A program made the translations under genes and the position numbers. DNA of 58,457 bases from Clostridia bacterium (GTDB taxonomy: Bacteria; Bacillota; Clostridia; Christensenellales; DTU072), in the NCBI GenBank assembly GCA_017533005.1, contig JAFXIQ010000016.1:1-58457 (forward strand), read 5' to 3'. Of the stretch, positions 7,427-15,269 are shown piece by piece. The notes beneath the pieces are model-generated. The model was given only the letters and a program-made list of their open reading frames with translations. It was not told the DNA's origin and made no database searches. The first letter of the stretch is position 1. The number at the start of each line of letters is the position of its first letter.

Positions 7427-9658
7427 TTATATCGTAGTGTGGAAGGTTCTGCTGATAGCTTCTCTTTGTTGTTCTTTGCTTAGCTTGTGGAAGTTTACTG
7501 CGTATCCTGATACTCTTATCGTAAGGTTAGGATAAAGTTCGGGTTCTTCCATTGCTTTAATTAACGTTTCCCTATTGAGAACGTTGATATTTATGTGGTG
7601 AGCCATTTGCATAAAGTAACCGTCTAAAATACTTACAAGGTTATCGATTTGGTCGTCCTTCGTTCTACCTAAAGCTTCGGGAACGATAGAGAAAGTATTT
7701 GAAATACCGTCAAGGCACTTTTCATACGGAAGTTTAGCAACGGAGTTCAATGATGCGAGTGCACCGTTCTTTTCTCTGTTATGCATTGGGTTAGCACCGG
7801 GAGCAAAGGGTTCGCCGGACTTTCTGCCGTCGGGAGTTGAGCCGGTCTTCTTGCCGTAAACAACGTTACTCGTTATGGTTAGCGCGGATAAAGTATGCCT
7901 TGCGTTTCTATACGTCGGATTCTTTTTGAGCTCGTTATTTACCTTATCAAGGATAGAAACCGCAATTCTATCTACTCTATCGTCGTCGTTACCAAAAGTC
8001 GGGAAATCTCCTTCGATTTCGAAGTCTACGATTAGACCGTTTTCATTCTTAATGGGCTTAACTTTTGCGTACTTAATAGCCGAGAAGCTATCCGTAATAA
8101 CCGATAGACCTGCTACACCGAAAGCCATAAGTCTTTCAACGTCTGTGTCGTGAAGTCCCATTTGTATTCTTTCATAAGCATACTTGTCGTGCATAAAGTG
8201 TATGCAGTTCATAGTATTTACATAAGTCTTTGCTAGCCATTCTAGATAGAAGTCGAATCTTTCCATAACTTCGGTGTAATCAAGGACTTCTTTGTCATAA
8301 ATCGGCATAACCGGACCTATTTGCATATTGTAACGTTCTTCTATACCACCGTTCAAAGCCATTAGAAGGGTTTTTGGCAGGTTACAACGTGCGCCGAAGA
8401 ATTGCATTTGTTTACCGACTTTCATTGCAGAAACACAGCAAGCAATCGCGTAGTCGTCGCCGTAAATAGGACGCATTAGGTCATCGTTTTCATATTGAAT
8501 TGAATCGGTGTCTATAGAAACCTTTGCGCAGAACTTTTTGAAGTTTTCGGGGAGCATTTCCGACCAAAGTATAGTCATATTAGGCTCCGGAGCGCTACCA
8601 AGGTTGTATAGCGTATTCATAAATCTATATGAATTCTTGGTAACAAGCGTCTTATCTTTAACCGTCATACCACCGATAGCTTCGGTAATCCACATCGGGT
8701 CGCCACCGAATAATTCGTTGTATTCGGGCGTTCTTAAGTGTCTTATCATACGAAGTTTCATTACGAATTGGTCGATAAGTTCTTGAGCTGTTTCTTCGGT
8801 AAGTATTCCCCTTTCGATATCTCTTTCGATGTAAATGTCGATAAAAGTAGACGTTCTACCTAAAGACATAGCAGCACCGTTTTGCTCTTTGTTGGCAGCA
8901 AGATATCCAAAGTATAGCCATTGAATAGCTTCGCGAGCATTTTCTGCAGGGCGAGAAATATCACAGCCGTAAAGCATAGCCATTTGCTTTAGTTGTTCAA
9001 GGAATTGAATTTGTTTATAAATTTCTTCAACAAGGCGAATGGTGTCTTCATCCATAACGCCACGGCTAATTCTCTTTTTATCTTCCTTTTTCTTCTCGAT
9101 AATGAAGTCCATACCGTATAGTGCGATTCTTCTGTAGTCGCCGATTATACGACCTCTTCCGTATGAGTCGGGAAGTCCCGTAATAATGCCGGTATGGCGT
9201 ACTGCACGCATTTCATCACTGTATACGCGGAAAACACCATCATTGTGTGTGGTTCTATATTGGAATTCTTCTTCGATTTTCGGAGAAAGCTCGTAACCGT
9301 AAGCCTTACATGCCATGCGTTCCATTCTAATACCACAGAAAGGATGCACGCCACGAACGAGCGGAGCCCCTGTTTGAAGTCCAACGATGAGCTCTAGCTC
9401 TTTGTCAAGGTATGCAGCAGGATAATTCAGAAGAGTGCTAACGGTTTCGGGGTCAATGCCTATAACGCCACCATTTGCTTGTTCTTTTTTGAGTAGCTCG
9501 TTGAGTTTACCCATAAGCTTATTTGTGCGTTCGGTGGGACCAGCCAAGAAACTATCGTCACCGTCGTAAGCAGTGTAGTTTTCAACTATGAAATCTCTAA
9601 CGTTGATTTCATTTTTCCAGCTTTCGCCTTTAAAACCTAACCATTCTTTTCTTTCCAT
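7427..9658 (-). CDS. pflB: Formate C-acetyltransferase (pyruvate formate-lyase)
   Basis: A 743-residue glycyl-radical enzyme converting pyruvate and CoA to acetyl-CoA and formate. The adjacent catalytic cysteines are present in [15 protein letters not shown]. The radical glycine is Gly718 in [13 protein letters not shown] near the C-terminus. Other PFL blocks are [40 protein letters not shown] and [21 protein letters not shown]; the latter marks true PFL rather than diol dehydratases. It is first in the pflBA operon behind its own promoter and supplies acetyl-CoA and formate for fermentation and one-carbon metabolism. Confidence 0.96.
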   Translation of the reverse strand: MERKEWLGFKGESWKNEINVRDFIVENYTAYDGDDSFLAGPTERTNKLMGKLNELLKKEQANGGVIGIDPETVSTLLNYPAAYLDKELELIVGLQTGAPLVRGVHPFCGIRMERMACKAYGYELSPKIEEEFQYRTTHNDGVFRVYSDEMRAVRHTGIITGLPDSYGRGRIIGDYRRIALYGMDFIIEKKKEDKKRISRGVMDEDTIRLVEEIYKQIQFLEQLKQMAMLYGCDISRPAENAREAIQWLYFGYLAANKEQNGAAMSLGRTSTFIDIYIERDIERGILTEETAQELIDQFVMKLRMIRHLRTPEYNELFGGDPMWITEAIGGMTVKDKTLVTKNSYRFMNTLYNLGSAPEPNMTILWSEMLPENFKKFCAKVSIDTDSIQYENDDLMRPIYGDDYAIACCVSAMKVGKQMQFFGARCNLPKTLLMALNGGIEERYNMQIGPVMPIYDKEVLDYTEVMERFDFYLEWLAKTYVNTMNCIHFMHDKYAYERIQMGLHDTDVERLMAFGVAGLSVITDSFSAIKYAKVKPIKNENGLIVDFEIEGDFPTFGNDDDRVDRIAVSILDKVNNELKKNPTYRNARHTLSALTITSNVVYGKKTGSTPDGRKSGEPFAPGANPMHNREKNGALASLNSVAKLPYEKCLDGISNTFSIVPEALGRTKDDQIDNLVSILDGYFMQMAHHININVLNRETLIKAMEEPELYPNLTIRVSGYAVNFHKLSKEQQREAISRTFHTTI

Positions 9659-9705
9659 AATTCACCTACCTATTAAGAAGTGATATTGACTTATATTGTA
9701 ATTAT

Positions 9706-9734
9706 ATTGTATATGTTTACTCTTATAAAGTCAA
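9706..9734 (-). promoter_or_regulatory. pflB promoter
   Basis: Minus strand: TTGACT (complement of 9729-9734), 17-base spacer, TACAAT (complement of 9706-9711). A second TATAAT follows 2 bases later. The leader is about 40 bases and ends in TAGGTAGGTGA before the ATG. Confidence 0.6.
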
Positions 9735-9808
9735 CAAATTACTTTAAAATACAATTTTAGCGACAAGTATAATATTAATTATATTTTACCAAATTCATAG
9801 CAAATTAT

Positions 9809-9837
9809 TTGACAAATACAGGTATATATGTTATTAT
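9809..9837 (+). promoter_or_regulatory. tRNA-Thr promoter
   Basis: TTGACA (9809-9814), 17 bases, TATTAT (9832-9837), ending 13 bases before the tRNA. Confidence 0.65.
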
Positions 9838-9850
9838 TCATAATGCTTTT

Positions 9851-9926
9851 GCTGGTGTGGCTCAGTCGGTAGAGCAGCTGATTCGTAATCAGCAGGTCGC
9901 CGGTTCAAGTCCGGCCACCAGCTCCA
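9851..9926 (+). tRNA. tRNA-Thr (anticodon CGT)
   Basis: The acceptor stem GCTGGTG/CACCAGC is perfect, with discriminator T and an encoded CCA. The anticodon arm GCTGA-TTCGTAA-TCAGC gives CGT, reading ACG. The T arm has GGTTCAAGTCC. It is a solitary gene with its own promoter and terminator. Confidence 0.95.
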
Positions 9927-9928
9927 AT

Positions 9929-9961
9929 AAAAAAGTCGCAACGCTTAGTTGCGACTTTTTT
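9929..9961 (+). terminator. tRNA-Thr terminator
   Basis: AAAAAGTCGCAAC pairs with GTTGCGACTTTTTT around a short loop. It ends 14 bases before the stop of the convergent DUF2156 gene and could serve both directions. Confidence 0.8.
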
Positions 9962-9974
9962 GTTTTACCTAACT

Positions 9975-10871
9975 TTATAGTAGTTTTACGTCGTATTTAT
10001 TGAGAATTTCGATAGGATAATATGATAATTTAGCTTTTCTTAACCCCTCGTCCCCTACGTCTTCTTCGCGATTTACGTATTTGAAATCGGTAATTTTATG
10101 AATTGCATTGAGCGTTAACCAGAATAATATTTGATGTGCGCCTTTGTAATTTCTATCAGCCTTTTCTATATGTACGAATAGGACGTCGTTTCTATACTCG
10201 CAAATTTCAAATCCCACCACTTTTTTATCAACGTAAAGTACGTATCCGTATAAGTCTATATGAGCGTCGTAGGTGGCGTAGTTTTTAAGAACGTTAAGCG
10301 TGGCTTCGCTTTCATAACGCGCCAAGTCGGATAATTCTTCACCATTGTCTTCCGTTTGCGCGAATTGAATAACTTCACTGATGTTTTCACTAGAAATCGG
10401 AACAAGTTCATATTGATAAAGCTTTTCGAATTGATGTATTAAATTACGTTTTTTGTTGTACTTTTTGCCGGAAAGAGTTAGCATATCACTTGCGTTGTAA
10501 AGGTAATCTGACCAATCTCTGTTAAGCTCAAAACTCGCGTTAAAGGCGCCGTCTATTTCGCTGATTATACATTCAGGAATGGATAATAAATCGACTTCCG
10601 CAGCTACAAATTCTTTTAAGCGCGTTAAACTCTCAACTAGAGATAATTTCTTGCTGATTGGCAAAAAGTATCTAACACCTTTTTCGCTTCTTTCTCTAGC
10701 AAATAAAGTATCGTTTTTTATCGCGAACTCATAATTAAAATAATTTGCCCACATATACGTTGCGAGCAACGTAAAATCGCAAGTTTTATAAGGTTGATGT
10801 CTCAAAAAACTCTCAAAAACAGGTATATCGGCAATTTCAATTTTTTTAAATTCCATAACTCCTACTCGCAA
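9975..10871 (-). CDS. DUF2156 (LPG-synthase-like GNAT domain) protein
   Basis: A 298-residue protein with no signal or membrane segment. The opening MEFKKIEIADIPVFESFLRHQPYKTCDFTLLATYMWANYF and the C-terminal block YKGAHQILFWLTLNAIHKITDFKYVNREEDVGDEGLRKAKLSYYP match DUF2156. This is the tandem GNAT-like domain also found at the C-terminus of phosphatidylglycerol lysyltransferase. Stand-alone members probably transfer an acyl or aminoacyl group, but the substrate is unknown. The frame continues eight codons above MEFKK (MRVGVMEF), so the start could be either ATG; the shorter one is plausible. It is a monocistronic gene with a repeat-rich region upstream. Confidence 0.75.
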   Translation of the reverse strand: MRVGVMEFKKIEIADIPVFESFLRHQPYKTCDFTLLATYMWANYFNYEFAIKNDTLFARERSEKGVRYFLPISKKLSLVESLTRLKEFVAAEVDLLSIPECIISEIDGAFNASFELNRDWSDYLYNASDMLTLSGKKYNKKRNLIHQFEKLYQYELVPISSENISEVIQFAQTEDNGEELSDLARYESEATLNVLKNYATYDAHIDLYGYVLYVDKKVVGFEICEYRNDVLFVHIEKADRNYKGAHQILFWLTLNAIHKITDFKYVNREEDVGDEGLRKAKLSYYPIEILNKYDVKLL

Positions 10872-10941
10872 ACAAACTTAAATTTTCTGCAAGGAAATTT
10901 TACCACAAACCAAGCGCAAACACAAGCAAATGACCAACTTC

Positions 10942-11147
10942 CCATATCACGATTGGTCGGTAAAACTCTTCAAAATCGGAAATGCGATTTTGCACCTTGT
11001 AGGGGTATGCTAGGGGACACTCCCCTAGCGAAATTCGCTCACAAGAACGCTGGCGTTCTTCCTTATGAGTCCGACTGATATGGACACAAAAATCCTAGCA
11101 CAAAATACTTGACTGCTGGGATTTTCCATATCACGATTGGTCGGTAA
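10942..11147. repeat. Hairpin-rich repeat element with CCATATCA ends
   Basis: CCATATCACGATTGGTCGG occurs at 10942 and again at 11126. A reversed, shortened form, CCGACTGATATGG, lies at 11071-11083. Between the first copy and the reversed form are perfect hairpins: AAAATCG/CGATTTT, GCTAGGGG/CCCCTAGC, GCGA/TCGC and AAGAACGC/GCGTTCTT. Between the reversed form and the last copy is AAAATCCTAGCA/TGCTGGGATTTT. The layout suggests a small non-coding element bounded by inverted ends plus a half copy. It occupies the left part of the 642-base gap between the DUF2156 gene and the GGGtGRT gene, and I see no coding sequence in it. Confidence 0.6.
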
Positions 11148-11152
11148 CATAA

Positions 11153-11518
11153 AATAACGCGATAGATACGAGTAGAACGCAAAAACAGCCCAACGCTCAA
11201 GAGGAGTTTACTAGGTCGTAAATGACTAACGTTACACCTTACCTTAACGACCTACACCAGCGTTATGGAATAACGCGATAGATACAAGTAATACGCGAAA
11301 ACGCCACGCTTTGAGCTAGGAGTTTACTTGAGCGTAAATGACTAGCGTGAAAGCGTGGCGTTGACAAAGTATTACGAAGTTTATATGGTTAAAAATAACG
11401 GCGAAGAAACGAGCAATACGCGAAAAAAACCTAACCTACGACAGGAGCATACTAGGACGTATGTGACTGAGTAGATTAGGTTTTTGACAAAGTAGTGCGA
11501 AGTTTATTCGCCGTTATT
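11153..11518. repeat. Structured repeat array A (three units)
   Basis: Three direct units at 11153-11268, 11269-11393 and 11394-11518. Each starts AATAACGCG or AATAACGGCG and carries a core GAG-(stem)-6-base loop-(stem)-TGAC. The core stem is TTTAC/GTAAA in the first two units and CATAC/GTATG in the third. Units 2 and 3 also have a variable outer stem (AACGCCACGCTTT with its complement; AAAACCTAA with TTAGGTTTT) and a closing helix GTAATAC/GTATTAC or GCAATAC/GTAGTGC. Unit 3 ends with the inverse of its start (TCGCCGTTATT). The last bases contain the stop codon of the GGGtGRT gene. Array B near pyrE is the same family. Confidence 0.85.
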
Positions 11519-12512
11519 TGGAGTGTTCTTCAACAGCAACCGCACAAGCAACCGTAGCCCCTACCATGGGGTTGTTGCCCATACCGATTAGACCCATCAT
11601 TTCTACGTGAGCGGGAACTGAAGATGAGCCTGCGAATTGAGCGTCACTGTGCATACGTCCCATGGTGTCGGTCATACCGTATGATGCGGGACCAGCTGCC
11701 ATGTTATCGGGGTGGAGAGTTCTACCGGTACCACCACCAGATGCAACTGAGAAGTATTTAACGCCAGCTTCGGTGCATTCTTTCTTATAGGTGCCTGCTA
11801 CTGGGTGTTGGAAACGTGTGGGGTTAGTTGAGTTACCTGTGATAGAAACGCCAACTTTTTCTTTCCACATGATTTTAACGCCTTCGCGAACGTCGTCTGC
11901 GCCGTAGCAACGAACTTTTGCGCGTTCACCTGTTGAGTAAGCGGTTTCGTTAACGATATTGAGTTCGTCTTTGAAGTAATCCATCTTTGTTTCAACGTAG
12001 GTGAAGCCGTTGATTCTTGAAATAATCATAGCAGCGTCTTTGCCTAGACCGTTAAGGATAACGCGGAGAGGAGTTTTTCTAACTTTGTTAGCGCTCTTTG
12101 CGATACCGATAGCACCTTCTGCAGCTGCGAAACTTTCGTGACCTGCTAGGAAGCAGAAGCATTCGGTTTCTTCGCGAAGAAGCATAGCGCCTAGGTTACC
12201 GTGACCGATACCAACTTTTCTTTGGTCAGCAACTGAGCCGGGGATACAGAAAGCTTGTAGACCTTCGCCGATAGCTTCAGCAGCGTCGCTAGCTTTTGTG
12301 CAACCTTTCTTAATAGCGATAGCGCAACCAAGGGTGTAAGCCCATTTTGCGTTTTCGAAACAAATGTTTTGGATACCTTGTGTGATTTCGTATGGATTGA
12401 AACCTTTGTCTGTGCAGATTTTTAGAGCATCTTGGAAATCTTTGATGCCATATTTATTCATAACAGCAGTAGTTTGAGGTTCTCTTCTTTCATAACTTTC
12501 AAATAATGCCAT
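11514..12512 (-). CDS. GGGtGRT-family protein
   Basis: A 332-residue protein of the uncharacterised family named after its GGGTGRT motif, seen here in SVASGGGTGRTLHPDNMAAGPASYGMTDTMGRMHSDAQFAGSS. Other conserved-looking blocks are GHGNLGAMLLREETECFCFLAGHESFAAAEGAIG and ITGNSTNPTRFQHPVAGTYKKE. No signal or membrane segment is seen. The chosen ATG (MALFESYERREPQ) has AGGAGG 6-8 bases upstream; a longer in-frame reading overlapping the previous gene has no ribosome site. It follows the NifU-like scaffold gene, whose stop overlaps its Shine-Dalgarno. That pairing suggests a metal-cluster or redox role, which is inference. The final AAA-TAA lies inside repeat unit A3. Confidence 0.8.
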   Translation of the reverse strand: MALFESYERREPQTTAVMNKYGIKDFQDALKICTDKGFNPYEITQGIQNICFENAKWAYTLGCAIAIKKGCTKASDAAEAIGEGLQAFCIPGSVADQRKVGIGHGNLGAMLLREETECFCFLAGHESFAAAEGAIGIAKSANKVRKTPLRVILNGLGKDAAMIISRINGFTYVETKMDYFKDELNIVNETAYSTGERAKVRCYGADDVREGVKIMWKEKVGVSITGNSTNPTRFQHPVAGTYKKECTEAGVKYFSVASGGGTGRTLHPDNMAAGPASYGMTDTMGRMHSDAQFAGSSSVPAHVEMMGLIGMGNNPMVGATVACAVAVEEHSK

Positions 12513-12522
12513 GTTGCACCTC

Positions 12523-13224
12523 CTATTCTTTACGTGGGTCAATGAACTTGACTGCGCCTTCTTCTGCGGTGAATCTACCGTAGTGTCCGGTTGCTTGTTT
12601 GAGAGCGTCGTCAGCACTTACGCCAGCTTTAATCTTGTCCATCATAACGCCCATCTTAACGTATTCGTAACCGATAACTTGGTTATCGCTATCGAGAGCG
12701 AGTTTGGTGATGTAACCTTCGGTTAGTTCGAGGTAACGAACGCCTTTGGTTTCCGTGCTGTAAATCGTACCTGTCATTGAACGTAGTCCTTTACCAAGGT
12801 CTTCTAGACCAGCGCCGATTACTAGACCGTCATCGGAGAAAGCCGATTGTGAACGACCGTAAACGATTTGTAGGAAAAGTTCTCTCATTGCGGTGTTGAT
12901 AGCATCGCAAACTAGGTCGGTATTAAGAGCTTCTAGAATGGTTTTGCCGGGAAGGATTTCGCCTGCCATAGCAGCAGAGTGAGTCATACCGGAGCAACCG
13001 ATAGTTTCTACAAGAGCTTCGCGGATGATACCATCTTTGATGTTGAGGCTCAATTTGCAAGCGCCTTGTTGAGGAGCACACCAACCGATACCGTGTGTGT
13101 AACCATTAATGTCTTTGATTTCTTTAGCTTGAACCCACTTACCTTCTTCTGGAATGGGAGCTGGGCCGTGGTTTGGTCCTTTTTTAACGCAAACCATTTG
13201 TTCTACTTCGTGAGAATATTGCAT
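12523..13224 (-). CDS. Iron-sulfur cluster assembly scaffold-like protein (NifU/IscU-related)
   Basis: A 233-residue protein related to the IscU/NifU N-terminal fold but longer than the usual 120-140 residues. The middle section ACKLSLNIKDGIIREALVETIGCSGMTHSAAMAGEILPGKTILEALN resembles the scaffold core with conserved cysteines. The classical GDPCGD motif is not seen, so the cluster ligands differ. The N-terminal QMVCVKKGPNHGPAPIPEEGKWVQAKEIKDINGYTHGIGWCAP and a C-terminal part ending FIDPRKE are lineage-specific additions. It is first gene of a two-gene operon with the GGGtGRT protein, with GGAGG before the ATG. A role delivering a cluster to its partner is inferred from context only. Confidence 0.7.
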   Translation of the reverse strand: MQYSHEVEQMVCVKKGPNHGPAPIPEEGKWVQAKEIKDINGYTHGIGWCAPQQGACKLSLNIKDGIIREALVETIGCSGMTHSAAMAGEILPGKTILEALNTDLVCDAINTAMRELFLQIVYGRSQSAFSDDGLVIGAGLEDLGKGLRSMTGTIYSTETKGVRYLELTEGYITKLALDSDNQVIGYEYVKMGVMMDKIKAGVSADDALKQATGHYGRFTAEEGAVKFIDPRKE

Positions 13225-13252
13225 TGATTTCCTCCGATTTTTTGATATTAAT

Positions 13253-13281
13253 ATGATAACATATTAACATTCCCGTGTAAA
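13253..13281 (-). promoter_or_regulatory. Promoter of the scaffold-GGGtGRT operon
   Basis: Minus strand: TTTACA (complement of 13276-13281), 17 bases, TATCAT (complement of 13253-13258). The leader is short and contains GGAGG before the start. Confidence 0.5.
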
Positions 13282-13360
13282 TCACTTTTCAACACCTTTA
13301 CCAATAAATTGCTTAATTTTTACAGTTATCCCCTCTTGACAAGCATGTTATAATGAAATT

Positions 13361-13556
13361 GTTCTGGGATATACGTTAGGTTAAGATGATTTTTAACCCT
13401 ACATACATCAAGGGCTTACGGATGTTCGCCTCGTTGTTATGTCAAGCCCCCCGAATCGCAAGATTTGACGCTAGGGGAAGACAGAGAATAAGGGACAGTT
13501 CGCCCACCTGCACTACGCGGGTTGTATAATCCTTAATGCGACGGTATCTTGGTAAA
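13361..13556 (+). ncRNA. ssrS: Probable 6S RNA
   Basis: A roughly 195-base transcript unit with no open reading frame, starting just after an extended -10 (TGTTATAAT, TATAAT at 13349-13354) and ending at a strong terminator. The ends pair (CTGGGATAT at 13364 with GGTATCTTGG at 13543, then GTTAGG with CCTTAAT). The middle is open, with a small hairpin ACCTGC-actac-GCGGGT on the 3-prime side. The distal part folds into an interrupted rod (GGGC/GCCC, CCCC/GGGG) capped by CGAATC-GCAA-GATTTG. Size, closing stem, central bubble with a 3-prime hairpin and the GGATGTTCGCC motif fit 6S RNA, the RNA-polymerase mimic. This is fold-by-eye only; another structured RNA is possible. Confidence 0.5.
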
Positions 13557-13578
13557 GGCTCACTCGCGAGAGTGAGCC
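13557..13578 (+). terminator. Terminator of the 6S-like RNA
   Basis: GGCTCACTC-GCGA-GAGTGAGCC, a perfect 9-bp stem with a GNRA loop, followed by TTCTTC. Confidence 0.75.
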
Positions 13579-13591
13579 TTCTTCATAAAGA

Positions 13592-13618
13592 AAGGGCAAC
13601 GAAATTTTCGTTGCCCTG
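13592..13618 (-). terminator. putP terminator
   Basis: GGGCAACGAAA pairs with TTTCGTTGCCC. T tracts follow on both strands, so it can end putP and also back up the 6S-like RNA terminator. Confidence 0.7.
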
Positions 13619-13645
13619 TTTTTCATTGGATTGAAGTGGTGAATA

Positions 13646-15187
13646 TTATTGTTCGCTTTCTTTATAAGCGTCAACTTTTTCGAACAATTGAACTACTTCT
13701 TGAGAAGGAGCTTTGGTAGTTAAAGTTACTACGATTGCAATAATTAGTCCTGCTATAAATCCAGGAATGATTTCGTATAGGTAGGTGTTCGCTACTACGC
13801 TCTTGAATCCGTAGTATTCGAAGTTGAATAGAACCATCCACAATACGGATACGACAAAGCCTGATATGATTCCCCAGCAAGCGCCTTGATAATTAAATCT
13901 CTTCCAGAACAATGAGAGAAGAATTGCGGGACCAAATGCAGCGCCGAATATCGACCAAGCAGCTGAAACGAGTGACATGATATCTTGAGAAGCAAATAAT
14001 GCGATAAGGATAGCGATTACTAGAATGATTGCAACTGCAATTCTACCTACCCATAGCATTTCTTTATCGGAAGCGTTTTTCTTAATTGCAGCCTTGTAGA
14101 TATCTGAAGAGAAAGCTGAAGAAGAAGCAAGAAGTTGTGAATCTGCCGTGCTCATAGAAGCCGCAACGATAGCCGATAGGAATATACCACCTAGGATTGC
14201 TAAAGCTCCCTTATCGAATATAGCGTCTATCATCTTAATGAAAACGGTGCTCTTTTCACTTGCAGTAACGGTGTTACCTAGGAATTCGTGAGCGATGAGA
14301 GCAGCAATCGTAGCCATAGCTAGGATGATGATAATCCATACGATACCTATGGTTTGTGATTTTTTCATTTCTTTTTCTGACTTAACTGACATATATCTTA
14401 CGAGAATATGAGGCATACCGAAGTATCCTAATCCCCAACCTAAGCCGGTCAAAACGTTAGCAATGCTTTGCCAAACGGTTTCGCCTGCGAAAATATCGTA
14501 ATAACTATCGGGAGTAACAACGATAGCACCTGCGACGGGGCCACCAACCGACAACATACTTGCCGCGATGATAGGAACAATCATAAGCGCCATAAGCATA
14601 AGCATACCTTGGAAAAGGTCGGTCCAGCAAACAGCGTTGAATCCACCAAGAAGCGTGTAAAGAACGATAACGCAACCTGCGACTATTTCAACTATAAGTT
14701 TGTAGTCTTTTGCAGCGGGCATAATAGCAACGAAAACGTCACCGCAAGCAACTATACTAGATGCTGTATAAACACAGTATCCGATAACGAAAATGACTGC
14801 GCAAGCGATACGAAGTGCGGGGTTTGTTTCTTTAAATCTTTTCGTTAAAAATTCAGGAATCGTAATAGCGTCGTCTGCAACGATTGCAAATCTACGCAAT
14901 CTAGGAGCAACGAAAATCCACGCGATAATGGTTCCCAAAATCAATCCTACGGAAATCCAAACTTGGCTTAATCCAGATACGTAGATAGCTCCGGGGAGTC
15001 CCATTAGCACCCATGCAGACATATCTGATGCGCCTGCAGAAAATGCAGCGACAAGACCATTCATATTTCTTCCACCTAGGAAGTAGTCTTTTTCGCTCTT
15101 ATCTTTACTCTTGAAGAAGAAAAAGATACCGATGCCGAGCATTCCCACTAGGTAGAATATAAATGTTGCTAATTTATACCAGTTCAT
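13646..15187 (-). CDS. putP: Sodium/proline symporter (SSS family)
   Basis: A 513-residue, roughly 13-helix transporter of the sodium:solute symporter family. FFFFKSKDKSEKDYFLGGRNMNGLVAAFSAGASDMSAWVLMGLPGAIYVSGLSQVW is the PutP N-terminal signature. Later blocks GFNAVCWTDLFQGMLMLMAL, GYFGMPHILVRYMSVKS and AASMSTADSQLLASSSAFSSDIYK fit the family, the last being the sodium-site helix. Proline is the likely substrate by similarity to PutP; related carriers take other solutes. The ATG at 15187 (MNWYKL) has GGAGG 8 bases upstream; an in-frame ATG seven codons earlier lies before the ribosome site. It is a single gene with its own terminator. Confidence 0.88.
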   Translation of the reverse strand: MNWYKLATFIFYLVGMLGIGIFFFFKSKDKSEKDYFLGGRNMNGLVAAFSAGASDMSAWVLMGLPGAIYVSGLSQVWISVGLILGTIIAWIFVAPRLRRFAIVADDAITIPEFLTKRFKETNPALRIACAVIFVIGYCVYTASSIVACGDVFVAIMPAAKDYKLIVEIVAGCVIVLYTLLGGFNAVCWTDLFQGMLMLMALMIVPIIAASMLSVGGPVAGAIVVTPDSYYDIFAGETVWQSIANVLTGLGWGLGYFGMPHILVRYMSVKSEKEMKKSQTIGIVWIIIILAMATIAALIAHEFLGNTVTASEKSTVFIKMIDAIFDKGALAILGGIFLSAIVAASMSTADSQLLASSSAFSSDIYKAAIKKNASDKEMLWVGRIAVAIILVIAILIALFASQDIMSLVSAAWSIFGAAFGPAILLSLFWKRFNYQGACWGIISGFVVSVLWMVLFNFEYYGFKSVVANTYLYEIIPGFIAGLIIAIVVTLTTKAPSQEVVQLFEKVDAYKESEQ

Positions 15188-15269
15188 TAGTTGTCCTCCA
15201 AAAAACAAACAATATTAGTATTATAATTTAAAACGCGAAATTTGTCAATCCCCTATCGCGTGCACGGCT

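Noticed and set aside
10794..11078. 94-residue plus-strand frame across the start of the DUF2156 gene
   Set aside because: It runs antisense to a supported gene and then through the hairpin repeat; no ribosome site.
11153..11518. Integron attC sites as an explanation of the repeat arrays
   Set aside because: The GCGTTAT...ATAACG ends and variable inner stems recall attC sites, but the ends do not fit GTTRRRY/RYYYAAC, units are back to back with no cassette genes, and no integrase is in the window.
13336..13354. TTGACA (13336) as the -35 of the 6S-like RNA promoter
   Set aside because: It is only 7 bases from the TATAAT; the extended -10 (TGTTATAAT) is the better explanation.
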